A DNA stretch of 64,000 nucleotides from EX4484-217-1 sp964496035 (GCA_964496035.1 CAZBXI010000001.1:42219-106218), one strand, 5' to 3'; positions 1-8,029 are shown, counted from the stretch's first letter. Translations and numbers: made by a program. Notes: generated by a model not told the origin, from the sequence alone.

Positions 1-47
1 AAAACCTACTTTATCGAGCATAAGAGTTGGATTTCGAGGGAAACTGA

Positions 48-260
48 TTACCTTAAAGCAGTAGCTTTTAGTTGAACTTTCTTTACCGTACTTTTCTTTT
101 CTTCACTGTAGTGATTTAATAATTCTATAATGGCTTTTCTTATTGCCTCACTTCTACTTGAAAAGTAACCTTTTTTAACAAGTTCATCAAGTTCCTCGAG
201 AATTTCTCTTCTCAGTTTGAACGTTACAACAACGGTGTCATCGAGCCATATCGTCGCCAA
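48..260 (-). CDS. CopG/RHH-type DNA-binding regulator
   Basis: This 70-residue protein has the ribbon-helix-helix layout: an N-terminal strand of alternating hydrophobic residues (TVVVTFKL), a first helix with EELDELVKKG, and the family-typical SRSEAIRKAI second helix. Proteins of this fold dimerise and bind operator DNA through the strand. The TTG start at 260 is chosen because GGTGAT lies seven bases before it. The lysine-rich tail (about residues 54-70) lies outside the fold. The gene points away from the ced-like operon that begins about 130 bases to its right, so it may regulate that operon; this is inference from position only. A shorter paralogue sits at 23347-23511. Confidence 0.8.
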   Translation of the reverse strand: MATIWLDDTVVVTFKLRREILEELDELVKKGYFSSRSEAIRKAIIELLNHYSEEKKSTVKKVQLKATALR

Positions 261-352
261 TTAGAATATCACCTAAAAGTAATACCGTAGTACATAATAT
301 AAAAGTATTTTTAGTATCACGTATCTTCAGTAGTTTTTAAGGTTTCTGAAAG

Positions 353-366
353 TCTCTTTTAAAACC
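353..366 (+). promoter_or_regulatory. Likely TATA box of the ced-like operon
   Basis: CTTTTAAAAC lies about 30 bases before the GTG chosen for the first ced gene, the usual archaeal TATA-to-start distance for a nearly leaderless transcript. The 130-base divergent gap with the RHH gene is AT-rich and could hold operators for both. Confidence 0.4.
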
Positions 367-392
367 CCCCTATATTCTTACGGGTGAAGAAG

Positions 393-626
393 GTGGGTAT
401 AGACAGCTTGATTAGTGATTTGACTACAAGAGTTGTCATGGCAGCTTGGGCTTTATTCATGCTATCATGGGCTTTAGGGTGGTTATTGAAGGGTTCACCT
501 ATTCCGATATACAGAGTTAAAAGGTTCGGCCAGGATATGGTTGAGGATGCTATAATGGGTGCTTTTTGGCTTGCTGTTGGTACAAGTATTTTCGCACTTA
601 TTAAGTATTTAGCTTCAGCATTTTAG
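393..626 (+). CDS. cedA1: CedA1-like small pilin-type membrane protein
   Basis: This protein of about 77 residues has two hydrophobic helices (around WALFMLSWALGWLL and AFWLAVGTSIFALI) joined by a short basic loop with PIP and a VKR segment. That is the layout of VirB2-like conjugative pilins and of CedA1, the pilus subunit of the crenarchaeal DNA import system. GTG at 393 fits a GGTGA five bases upstream; GTG at 384 is the alternative. It is followed 26 bases later by the cedA-like gene. An ungapped stretch of about 50 residues matches the start of that next protein. The role assignment rests on layout and gene order, not on a database match. Confidence 0.6.
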   Translation: MGIDSLISDLTTRVVMAAWALFMLSWALGWLLKGSPIPIYRVKRFGQDMVEDAIMGAFWLAVGTSIFALIKYLASAF

Positions 627-652
627 TTTAACAACCTAACGCGTGAAGAATC

Positions 653-2104
653 ATGGATCAGTTCCTTATATTAGCATACTCATTAGCTATACTTACATAT
701 TATCTAGGCGTATTCATATATGCCCTACCTATACCATGGTGGGGTATTAAAAAATGGGCTCCTACACTTATTTACGATGCTCTCGCTACAGCTATTCTCA
801 TTTTCATGTTTTCTTCTATTATTGAACTAGTAAATTACCTTGGATCTATGCTGAACATTGATTGGCAATTATATTTTGAATGGATTACAGGCAGAATTGC
901 CATTATAGGTTCCTTCATAACAACCCTCATGACCTTCTCTATGATGCTGTCTAGTGCGGGCATGAAAGCATTATCTACGGCAGGATTAGGCCCTATTATA
1001 AGTTTAGCAACGTATACTTTAATTGTTCTAGAAATTCTTTTCATACTAGGTCTCATTTTTCAACAATTCTTTGCTAAAATATTGGTAATAGGTGTATTAC
1101 TGTATTCTGTGCCTTTCAGGATAACAAGGGGTGCAGGGGCATCTTTAATTGCTATGTCGATAATTTTTACTTTAGCTCTACCATTGCTACCGGCATTTGC
1201 AGAAGCTTTTGTTGTTGAAAGCGCTGAGAAAAATATTAGTGAGGTTATTGAAAAAATAGGTAGCATAAATGTTGAAGAATGGGGTATAGTTTTCGTTAAA
1301 GGACAAATACTCGATAAAAAAGGACAGCCATTAGCTGGTGCTCTTACGAAATGGTATGCAAAACATAGTGGTGGAGAAGGCTTCGTAGCATCATATCTTA
1401 CTTCAGAAGATGGATGGTTTAATGCTGGTAGACCATACGGAGGACTTCCATACAACGTACTATTAAGGCTGGAGGTAATCTACTGCGGTGTGAAGTTAAT
1501 TCCAGAATTAGAAACCATAGATCCGCATAAAGATTTCATATATGATCCTCTTAGAGATCCTAACGCAGATTACTTCATTACATTGAAAATGAAAAACGCT
1601 GTTATCATGGATAAATACTTCATTATTAAATCAAGCAATCCTAAGATTCTAAGCTCATTAAAAATAAGTAAAAGCGAAGATGAAGTGAAATTAAAACTTA
1701 ACGTAAGTGAAGAGTCAACATTAACTATAGTCGTACATGAGGACTATAATGCTGATAAAATCATGATTAACAACACGCAAGCAAAGAGCTATGATGAAGT
1801 GAAATCCTGGGGTCAAATCAATTTCTACGTTTACAACATCCCCTTAGAAGAAGGTTCGTACGAAATAAAAATACTCATTAACCCCGAGCAGCGAATAAGG
1901 AACCCAAAAATAAGCGATAAAGGGTACTTAAAGTCTTTATCAGGAGGCATAAGTAACTTAAGAGATTTAGGTAAAACCATAGCTAGTGTCATTTTTGAAT
2001 GGATAATGCTGCCGATAACATACCTTTCAATTCTCATAATGTCTACGTACTCCTTAGCTTATGTTATTGGTGGTAGAAGAGTAAGGTTACCTATAAAGAC
2101 TTGA
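653..2104 (+). CDS. cedA: CedA-like multi-spanning channel protein with an inserted extracellular domain
   Basis: The 483-residue protein has five or more hydrophobic segments in residues 1-190 and a last one near residues 445-470 (ILPITYLSIL-type). Between them is a soluble region. At about residues 215-260 this shows the carboxypeptidase-regulatory-like beta-sandwich pattern, GQILDKKGQPLAGA followed by TSEDGWF. In Sulfolobus the order cedA1-cedA-cedA2 encodes the membrane part of a DNA importer, and the same order occurs here. CedA proteins are thought to act like VirB6 channel components. The first 65 residues align without gaps to the preceding small protein. The soluble insert is larger than I expect for the Sulfolobus form. 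A surface role for it is inference. Confidence 0.6.
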   Translation: MDQFLILAYSLAILTYYLGVFIYALPIPWWGIKKWAPTLIYDALATAILIFMFSSIIELVNYLGSMLNIDWQLYFEWITGRIAIIGSFITTLMTFSMMLSSAGMKALSTAGLGPIISLATYTLIVLEILFILGLIFQQFFAKILVIGVLLYSVPFRITRGAGASLIAMSIIFTLALPLLPAFAEAFVVESAEKNISEVIEKIGSINVEEWGIVFVKGQILDKKGQPLAGALTKWYAKHSGGEGFVASYLTSEDGWFNAGRPYGGLPYNVLLRLEVIYCGVKLIPELETIDPHKDFIYDPLRDPNADYFITLKMKNAVIMDKYFIIKSSNPKILSSLKISKSEDEVKLKLNVSEESTLTIVVHEDYNADKIMINNTQAKSYDEVKSWGQINFYVYNIPLEEGSYEIKILINPEQRIRNPKISDKGYLKSLSGGISNLRDLGKTIASVIFEWIMLPITYLSILIMSTYSLAYVIGGRRVRLPIKT

Positions 2105-2114
2105 GGGTGATATT

Positions 2115-2306
2115 ATGGACCCCTTTAAAACTATGATAATAATGTATGTTCTTACCGTAATATTTGTAGTGTACAACGTACTCACATACTCAAGTCAAAT
2201 GAATGTATTTGTATCAATATTGTTCTCGATTCTAATAGTTTTCCCAGTACTAGCTATCCTAGCTTACTATAAAAACATAGTAAGAGGTGAAATTGATGGA
2301 AAGTAG
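2115..2306 (+). CDS. cedA2: CedA2-like small two-helix membrane protein
   Basis: This 63-residue protein consists almost wholly of two membrane helices (about residues 7-24 and 32-51) and a short charged tail. It starts at ATG 2115 after a good GGGTGAT site. It lies between the cedA-like and cedB-like genes and overlaps the start region of the latter, which suggests coupled translation. Sulfolobus CedA2 and bacterial VirB3 are small two-helix proteins in the equivalent place. Its sequence alone is too short and hydrophobic to prove homology, so the call depends on position. Confidence 0.5.
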   Translation: MDPFKTMIIMYVLTVIFVVYNVLTYSSQMNVFVSILFSILIVFPVLAILAYYKNIVRGEIDGK

Positions 2307-4170
2307 TAAAATAATACCGTACATGCTCATAGTAGTGGGCTTAATGATTTCCATGTACATTTCTAATCCTCAGATTTTTGAAAAACCCTATTACGCAACA
2401 TTGCTTGTAGCCTCAACAGCAATTACTATATCAATAGCAATAATGGGTAGAGAGAAAATTAGGAAGCTATTAGGCGCTAAGCTCAGAAAAAGTATCATTA
2501 AAGATATAAATGATTTCCACGTTGAAGAGAACATAGTAATTATGCCTAATAAGGACATTTATAAAGGGGCAATAGTATATACGGTAAGCGAAATACCGTA
2601 TACGTTTGCCGATGTGTCACAAAGTTTTCTACTGCAACAAATAAGGGCATTTACTAACTTTATAGTTGCATCCGAAGACAATACTTCCTTACTTTTAATT
2701 AAAAAGAGCGGGGATGTGAGAAAATACGTTAGGAACCTTGAACGTACCATAACTAATTATAAAGTGCTGCTTTCCGCAGATCCTGCTAACCCCTACATTC
2801 AGAGAAAACTGCAGAAACTTGAAGCATTATTTAACAGGATAAGTAGAGGAGAAACACCAATCAATGTAAAAATATATTTAATAGCTTCAGCCCAAGACAG
2901 AAATGTTAGGAAACTCTATGAAAAGTTAAGAAGGAAAGGTGAGACATTATCTTCATCGTTTAAAGCAAGCTTAGGGCTAGAGTTAAGGAAGGCATCTGAA
3001 GAAGAAGTATTAGAAGCAATAACACATGGCCTTCTAGGTGAAAGTAAACCTATAACCATGCTTGAATCTGACTTGAGCTTCCTAACACCTATAGGATATG
3101 TTAAGCGGCCTAAAATTTCTGGTGAAGGAATATTTATAGGAGAGGATATTGACTATGGAACGCTAGTATTCTACGATTTCGAAAAACACTTAACTAAACA
3201 TATGGTTATCATTGGACCTACAGGTAGGGGTAAAACAACGTTATTGTACACGATAGCTAAGAGGGTTATTGAACAATACGATGTTCCCATATGGATTTTG
3301 GACTTAAGAGGAGAATTTATCGGATTAAGTAAAACAATGGGTATCTCAGTAGTAGACCCTGAGAAAACACCAATCAACTTAATGTTACCATGGTTTACTA
3401 GCCCAAGGCTTAGAGCAAGGCAGTTAATAGATTTAATTAAATCGTTAACAGATTTAGAACCCACAGAAGAGTACATATTATACATGTCGATACTTAAATC
3501 ATATGAACGTGCTCAGCAGCCTAACCTAGAAACGCTAATAAGAGTTATTCAAGAAGAAAAATCATCGAGTTCAGAACTAGAACTAAAGTTCTACACCTTA
3601 CTTACAAAAATAGAGCAGTTAAATAGCAAAGTATTTCTAGGAAGCAGTTACGGCAATGTATTCTCCATAGTTAAGAAACCCGTAATTTTTGCCCTATATA
3701 AGCTACCTGAAGAGTATAGGAAAATATATGCGTTGGCGATCCTACAAATACTTACTAATTACATGTTAACATTAACGCCGACGAACAAGCTTAGACGCTT
3801 AGTACTAATAGATGAAGCTTGGAGGCTTACAGATACTAAATCCGGATCTAAAATTATTAGGAGTCTAATCAAGGAAGGTAGAGGCTACGGGTTAGCAGTT
3901 GCTCTTGCCTCACAAGACATTACAGATTTCCCAAAGGACGTACTTGACAACGCCGGCACTGTCATCGTATTTGGCTCCAATAGTAAGGACTACATAGAAG
4001 CTGTAGCTAGGTACATGAAGCTTAATGAGGAGGAGAAAGAGAGAATGACGTGGTTGAAAACAGGAGAGGCACTAATCAGAATTACAGGGGATCCTAGACC
4101 AATATGGGTAAAAATAATACCGGAAAGCATGGAGGCTCAGAGCATAGTATCTAAAGCAGAAAATAGGTAA
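2296..4170 (+). CDS. cedB: CedB-like HerA/VirB4-family ATPase
   Basis: This protein of about 624 residues begins with two short hydrophobic segments (residues 1-45), then a soluble domain, then a HerA/FtsK-type motor. Walker A is GPTGRGKTT near residue 306 and Walker B is LVLIDEAW near residue 505; the later DYIEAVARYMKL region is typical of VirB4/HerA ATPases. ATG 2296 is preferred over GTG 2287 because GAGGTGA lies five bases before it. CedB powers inward DNA transfer in the crenarchaeal Ced system. In Sulfolobus acidocaldarius cedB is, as I recall, separate from cedA, whereas here all four genes form one unit. HerA of the end-resection pathway is less likely because of the membrane-spanning start and the absence of nurA. 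Confidence 0.7.
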   Translation: MESSKIIPYMLIVVGLMISMYISNPQIFEKPYYATLLVASTAITISIAIMGREKIRKLLGAKLRKSIIKDINDFHVEENIVIMPNKDIYKGAIVYTVSEIPYTFADVSQSFLLQQIRAFTNFIVASEDNTSLLLIKKSGDVRKYVRNLERTITNYKVLLSADPANPYIQRKLQKLEALFNRISRGETPINVKIYLIASAQDRNVRKLYEKLRRKGETLSSSFKASLGLELRKASEEEVLEAITHGLLGESKPITMLESDLSFLTPIGYVKRPKISGEGIFIGEDIDYGTLVFYDFEKHLTKHMVIIGPTGRGKTTLLYTIAKRVIEQYDVPIWILDLRGEFIGLSKTMGISVVDPEKTPINLMLPWFTSPRLRARQLIDLIKSLTDLEPTEEYILYMSILKSYERAQQPNLETLIRVIQEEKSSSSELELKFYTLLTKIEQLNSKVFLGSSYGNVFSIVKKPVIFALYKLPEEYRKIYALAILQILTNYMLTLTPTNKLRRLVLIDEAWRLTDTKSGSKIIRSLIKEGRGYGLAVALASQDITDFPKDVLDNAGTVIVFGSNSKDYIEAVARYMKLNEEEKERMTWLKTGEALIRITGDPRPIWVKIIPESMEAQSIVSKAENR

Positions 4171-4208
4171 AATATAATAAAACCCTGATATTATTGTTCT
4201 AAATGAAA

Positions 4209-4247
4209 CCGTGCGATCTAACCCCGCATGGGTAGAGATGAGCACGG
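4209..4247 (+). ncRNA. Three-helix hairpin between cedB and the next gene
   Basis: CCGTGC (4209-4214) pairs with GCACGG (4242-4247). ATCT (4216-4219) pairs with AGAT (4236-4239). ACCC (4221-4224) pairs with GGGT (4230-4233). The helices are stacked and separated by 1x2 purine loops. No T-run follows, so it is not a standard terminator. It may be a leader element of the gene at 4297 or a small RNA. Only the pairing is seen. Confidence 0.4.
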
Positions 4248-4296
4248 GGGTCACCTCTAGGCAACACTACACCCTTTAATTCCAACGTCTTTCTCG

Positions 4297-4836
4297 GTGA
4301 TTTTCTTGAACAACCTAAGCAGCATTACGCCCGTGCATGCAGAATCTTACTTCATTGTTGAACGAAATGGCACTTTTAACCAAATATTAAAATATCAATA
4401 TCACGACCCAGAGGAGTACTTCTATAAGCTCATACATAAACCACGTGAATATTATAATGAAATCAGCAGATTATATTCGGTTATTAAAGAAGTTTTAGAA
4501 GAAGAGAGAGTGCTCATAAACGGAAAAAGAGTAAGCCTAAACGTTGAATTTATAAACATTGACTTTACAGGGTACATAGATTTACCCTACATAGTATATT
4601 TTATAAAGTTCAAAGGAACATTAAAGAAAGGTGTTAATGTTTTCGAAGACTATTACGGCGAAACCGTGGCAGAATATGATTACGAAGTATACTGGTTTTT
4701 TCCTAAGCGAACTAAGATATTAGAAGTTTATGTTGATGGAGACTACGATCTCGTAGATGACAATAAGCTCTTTATTTGGGTTAGAAAAGGCGATAAAATA
4801 TCAGGTTATGAGAAAATAGTTTTTAAGCTCTCTTAA
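4297..4836 (+). CDS. Unrecognised protein downstream of the ced-like operon
   Basis: I do not recognise this 179-residue protein. After a weakly hydrophobic N-terminus ending in PVHAES, which could be the remains of a signal peptide, it is rich in aromatic and charged residues with predicted beta strands (VEFINIDFTGYIDL, YDYEVYWFF). The GTG start at 4297 has no clear ribosome site. The frame is open back to 4261, and a rarer start there would lengthen the hydrophobic head. Its last bases overlap the convergent primase gene by 14 bases. It follows cedB on the same strand after 126 bases, so a surface role linked to DNA import is possible but unproven. Confidence 0.55.
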   Translation: MIFLNNLSSITPVHAESYFIVERNGTFNQILKYQYHDPEEYFYKLIHKPREYYNEISRLYSVIKEVLEEERVLINGKRVSLNVEFINIDFTGYIDLPYIVYFIKFKGTLKKGVNVFEDYYGETVAEYDYEVYWFFPKRTKILEVYVDGDYDLVDDNKLFIWVRKGDKISGYEKIVFKLS

Positions 4837-5956
4837 TTCTTAGCACATTCTTATAATATTTCACTAAAGGATTCTTCACGTTACACTCTTCGATACATAA
4901 ACCTAGTGTTCTCATGGTGTCGCAATTATAAGGCTTATACTTCTTCCTGGAACCTCTTAAACCAGCTAAATGTTCAACCTGATATTTAGCTATGGTTTCA
5001 TCAAAATCAGGTAATTTTCTAAAAACATTAACAACAGATTCTACATCTAGTCCTATATTAAGGAGGAAAGTAGCTAAAGCAAACCTAGCATGGTGTGAGA
5101 GATGTTTACCATCTAAAGCATCCTGATAGAGAACTTTAATACATGGTGGAAAAGCTTCAAAAACAACAATTCCTAAGCTTCTAAGTTCATCAAATTTCTC
5201 CTTCATACTAGCGTAAAGCGCGTATCGTGCATGTTCCTTTCTTATTTTTTGTACTTCCGACTCTATATTGCTTAAAATATCTTTAACTAAGTTAGGTATT
5301 TCCTCTCTGCTTAGAGGTCTAACTTGTTGTTCTATAGTATTAGTTATGATTTCTACTAAATATCTAATGACTTTCTCCCTAGTTAAGTAAACAAATCCTT
5401 CTGAGACCATTTGATTAACAAGTTTCCAGGAAAGATCACTATGTAGCCTTATAGACTTAAGATAATCTCTAACATGAACCCTAAATGGGTACTTTATGTC
5501 ATATATTACTCCCCTACTTATAAGATAAGGGATTTTAAGAGGCTTATTTTCTATATTATCCAATAATATCCCTAGCTTACTTGCTATTACAGATAAAACA
5601 TCGTTACTTTCATCCATCAAGAACTTCCTTATTCTCTCTGCTTCAGCTACCGCGTATTTTCTGGTAAGCCACTTATCATTGAGAACAGATAATACTATTA
5701 TGCTTAAATAGTACGCTACTATTTCTTCATCATCTGATATTCCAATAGGATCAGGTATTTTCCCCTTTATTGCACCCAAAATTCTTTCTCTTACACGCCT
5801 TCCTAATCTTTTAATATCCATGGTTTTTAGAATATCCATGAAGCTTAATCTTACGCTATATTTTATGTTAAAGTATTGCGTAGGTTGAATTAAAAAAGGG
5901 TATTTAGTAAAATCTACATGCACCCTTATATTTCTTCCAACGCCTTGCTTACTCAT
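4823..5956 (-). CDS. priL: DNA primase large subunit PriL
   Basis: The 377-residue protein matches the archaeal/eukaryotic primase large subunit. This is the non-catalytic partner of PriS that shapes RNA primer synthesis and carries a 4Fe-4S cluster. The C-terminal half holds the signature FPPCIK, the SHHARFALATFLLNIG helix, FDETIAKYQVEHL, and cysteines in YNCDT, LGLC and EEC. Together with the first cysteine these give the four expected cluster ligands. The N-terminal YPFL segment is also typical. Its length agrees with the family. priS is not in this window. It ends in a short overlap with the gene on the other strand and lies 24 bases downstream of hsp20, so the two may share a transcript. 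Confidence 0.88.
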   Translation of the reverse strand: MSKQGVGRNIRVHVDFTKYPFLIQPTQYFNIKYSVRLSFMDILKTMDIKRLGRRVRERILGAIKGKIPDPIGISDDEEIVAYYLSIIVLSVLNDKWLTRKYAVAEAERIRKFLMDESNDVLSVIASKLGILLDNIENKPLKIPYLISRGVIYDIKYPFRVHVRDYLKSIRLHSDLSWKLVNQMVSEGFVYLTREKVIRYLVEIITNTIEQQVRPLSREEIPNLVKDILSNIESEVQKIRKEHARYALYASMKEKFDELRSLGIVVFEAFPPCIKVLYQDALDGKHLSHHARFALATFLLNIGLDVESVVNVFRKLPDFDETIAKYQVEHLAGLRGSRKKYKPYNCDTMRTLGLCIEECNVKNPLVKYYKNVLRIKRA

Positions 5957-5980
5957 AGTTAAACAACTTGAATACTAGGA

Positions 5981-6520
5981 TTACTCTACTTTAATACTAA
6001 ACCCTTCCTCAGCTTCCTCTTTAACCTTCTTAATTTTAACTTCAAGAACACCGTTCCTATAGCTTGCTTTGGCTGTTTCAGGTTTAACATCGGTGGGTAA
6101 TTCTACTTCTTTGTAATATTTCCTATCACCACTAGCAGCTGAGATTATTAATGTTCTACCCTTAATTTTTACGTCTATGTCCTCCTTATTCACTCCGGGA
6201 ACTTCGGCAACAACAGTTATTGTATCTTTGTCTTCTATGACGTCTACAAGTGGTTCTCTTTCTTCAGAAATCTTAGGCCTTCCAGCAATACGCCTGACAT
6301 TACCGAACTCCTTAATTATAGGTTTACCGTCGGGACCTATGGTTATACTGAAACCATAAACATAGGGACCAAATACTCTTCTCTCTCCAAACTCTTCAGC
6401 AAATTCTTCCATTTTCTCTATTCTTCTCATCCAATCTCTAAACTCCTTATCGAGGTTTTCAAAAATATCTTCAAAAAATTCATCAAAAATATCCCAGAAA
6501 CTTTTTCTTCTTCTAGGCAT
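5981..6520 (-). CDS. hsp20: Small heat shock protein, Hsp20/alpha-crystallin family
   Basis: The 179-residue protein has a basic start (MPRRRKSFWDIFDEFF), an acidic helical N-terminal arm of about 85 residues, and an alpha-crystallin domain at about residues 88-170. That domain shows PLVDVIEDKDTITVVAEVPGV, the GRTLIISA strand and NGVLEVKI, all hallmarks of Hsp20. Such proteins bind unfolding clients as oligomers. The C-terminal I-x-V anchoring motif is present as SIKVE. A TATA-like stretch lies about 65 bases upstream. The gene precedes priL on the same strand. Confidence 0.92.
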   Translation of the reverse strand: MPRRRKSFWDIFDEFFEDIFENLDKEFRDWMRRIEKMEEFAEEFGERRVFGPYVYGFSITIGPDGKPIIKEFGNVRRIAGRPKISEEREPLVDVIEDKDTITVVAEVPGVNKEDIDVKIKGRTLIISAASGDRKYYKEVELPTDVKPETAKASYRNGVLEVKIKKVKEEAEEGFSIKVE

Positions 6521-6577
6521 CTATACTCACACCTTACCCTCTAAATTTCACTTCAAGTATTCTCTAGAACTGTATGA

Positions 6578-6590
6578 GTATAAAAGCTTT
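6578..6590 (-). promoter_or_regulatory. Likely TATA box of the hsp20 gene
   Basis: Read on the minus strand, AAGCTTTTATACT lies about 64 bases before the hsp20 start, which would give a leader of roughly 35-40 bases. The leader ends in GAGGGTAAGGTGTGAG, rich in ribosome-site bases. Confidence 0.4.
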
Positions 6591-6633
6591 AAACGAGAAT
6601 ACTATGACAGTGCATGTTACAGTATTTCCTACA

Positions 6634-7020
6634 TTATTTTTCGAAAACTATTTTTAACCCATGAAAGAGATGTTTAAATCTCAAGAAGGAATTCATGTTA
6701 AGAATTATGTCGTCATTCTCCTTAACGTAGCTTAATCCTTCAAGAGGATTAAGAGGTGGTTTTGGTATGTTTTCACATATGTTTTTGCCTAAATATTTCC
6801 ATTTGATTTTTGTTCTTCCGCTCTCTCTAATGTGAACTATTTTCCACCAATAGCGACCATGATAAACATACTTCCTGCCTTTCACTGCAACTACATGTGT
6901 TGGTTTTAGGTAGAATCCGAGCCTTCTAATTAGGTCATTATACTCTCTAAGCTCTTCTTCATATTCTCTCTGGATATCAACAATCCTTCTATAACCACCA
7001 ATAATCCTAACTCTGGACAT
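6634..7020 (-). CDS. Unrecognised conserved-looking basic protein
   Basis: I do not recognise this 128-residue protein. It begins with a charged helix (QREYEEELREYNDLIRRL) and continues with a strand-rich basic part (HVVAVKGRKYVYHGRYWWKI, then TKIKWKYLGKN) that resembles a small nucleic-acid-binding or SH3-like fold. It contains no membrane segment. Composition and codon use match the neighbours. It is separated from hsp20 by about 110 bases and is probably its own transcript. A DNA- or RNA-binding role is only a guess from the basic aromatic pattern. Confidence 0.6.
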   Translation of the reverse strand: MSRVRIIGGYRRIVDIQREYEEELREYNDLIRRLGFYLKPTHVVAVKGRKYVYHGRYWWKIVHIRESGRTKIKWKYLGKNICENIPKPPLNPLEGLSYVKENDDIILNMNSFLRFKHLFHGLKIVFEK

Positions 7021-7034
7021 GGTTTAGAACCCGC

Positions 7035-7095
7035 TATCAGCCGCGGCCATTTATATCATCGTCTTCGGCTCAAAGAGGGAAAGGCCCATCATCCT
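7035..7095 (-). ncRNA. Possible C/D-box sRNA
   Basis: On the minus strand the order is ATGATGG (C-like, 7086-7092), CCGA (D'-like, 7065-7068), ATGATAT (weak C', near 7054-7059) and CTGA (D, 7037-7040), with about 13 bases before the D box. The boxes are imperfect and no methylation target was identified, so this is tentative. Confidence 0.3.
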
Positions 7096-7166
7096 CCGGA
7101 ATATTTACTGTTATGAGAGAAGTATTTAGCTTTTCAACACATATAGTATATTAAAGCTTAATTGAG

Positions 7167-8013
7167 GTGAATAGTCTTTAAGGGGAAAATAGTTTCTGCA
7201 GCAATACCTCAAACAGAGGAAGGTAAGCAATACCATATTCACTGTAAACCGGGAGATGTAGCCCCATATGTTCTTCTTCCTGGGGATCCTGGAAGAGTTT
7301 ACCGAATCGCTAAATACTGGGATGAAAAGAGAGAAGTAGCTAAACATAGAGAGTATGTGACTTTTACTGGAAAATACAAGGGAGTACCTATATCTGCGAC
7401 AAGCACAGGCATAGGCGGGCCAGCGGCTGCAATAGCCGTTGAAGAGCTATTACGTGTAGGCGCTCACACGTTTATCAGAGTAGGTACTACAGGGGCTATT
7501 CAAAAGTTCATCGGGGTTGGTGACTTAATAATCACTACAGCTGCTGTAAGACTTGATGGAACAAGTAAGCAGTACGTATATACCGAGTACCCTGCTGTCG
7601 CCAGCTACGAAGTTGTTCTAGCACTTATTGAGGCAGCGGAAAGTTTAGGAGTAAAATACCACGTGGGCATATCAGCTTCTACAGACTCATTCTATACAGG
7701 ACAAGGTAGGCCTGGATATAAGGGGTATATGTTAAGCTGGATGAAAAACATAATCCCCGATCTTCAAAGAACAAATGTTCTAAATTTCGAAATGGAATCT
7801 TCAACAATATTTACGCTAGCTAACATTTACGGTGCTAGAGCCGGTAGTGTATGCGCCGCAGTAGCCAATAGAGTAACCGACGAATTTGTTGTAGATGCAG
7901 GTGTGGAAGATGCCATAAAAGTAGCTAATGAAGCTGTTCGCATACTTTACGAATGGGATGGCGTGAAAGTAGAGAAGGGGAAGAAGCACTTCTATCCCTC
8001 TCTAATAACGTGA
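7167..8013 (+). CDS. Nucleoside phosphorylase, uridine phosphorylase family (start disrupted)
   Basis: The protein belongs to the PNP/UDP family, which splits nucleosides with phosphate to base and ribose-1-phosphate. It shows the phosphate site GDPGRVYRIA, the core TGIGGPAAAIAVEEL, VGTTGAIQ, and the nucleoside-binding NFEMESSTIF. Coding similarity begins near 7180, well before the first usual start codon in this frame (GTG 7357), which would remove the phosphate site. A GTG at 7167 reads M-N-S-L and then hits a stop; deleting one T at 7177-7179 would join it to the frame. Either a one-base error or indel, or a non-standard start, is needed. It heads the operon with the isomerase and kinase, 17 bases before the next gene. 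Confidence 0.8.
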
Positions 8014-8029
8014 GTTCAAGGATGAAAAT

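Noticed and set aside
1060..1455. Long minus-strand frame inside cedA
   Set aside because: It is antisense to a well-supported gene, and its serine/proline-rich product has no protein-like pattern.
2296..4170. HerA of the HerA-NurA DNA end resection system
   Set aside because: There is no nurA, rad50 or mre11 nearby, and the protein starts with membrane segments within a run of membrane-protein genes.
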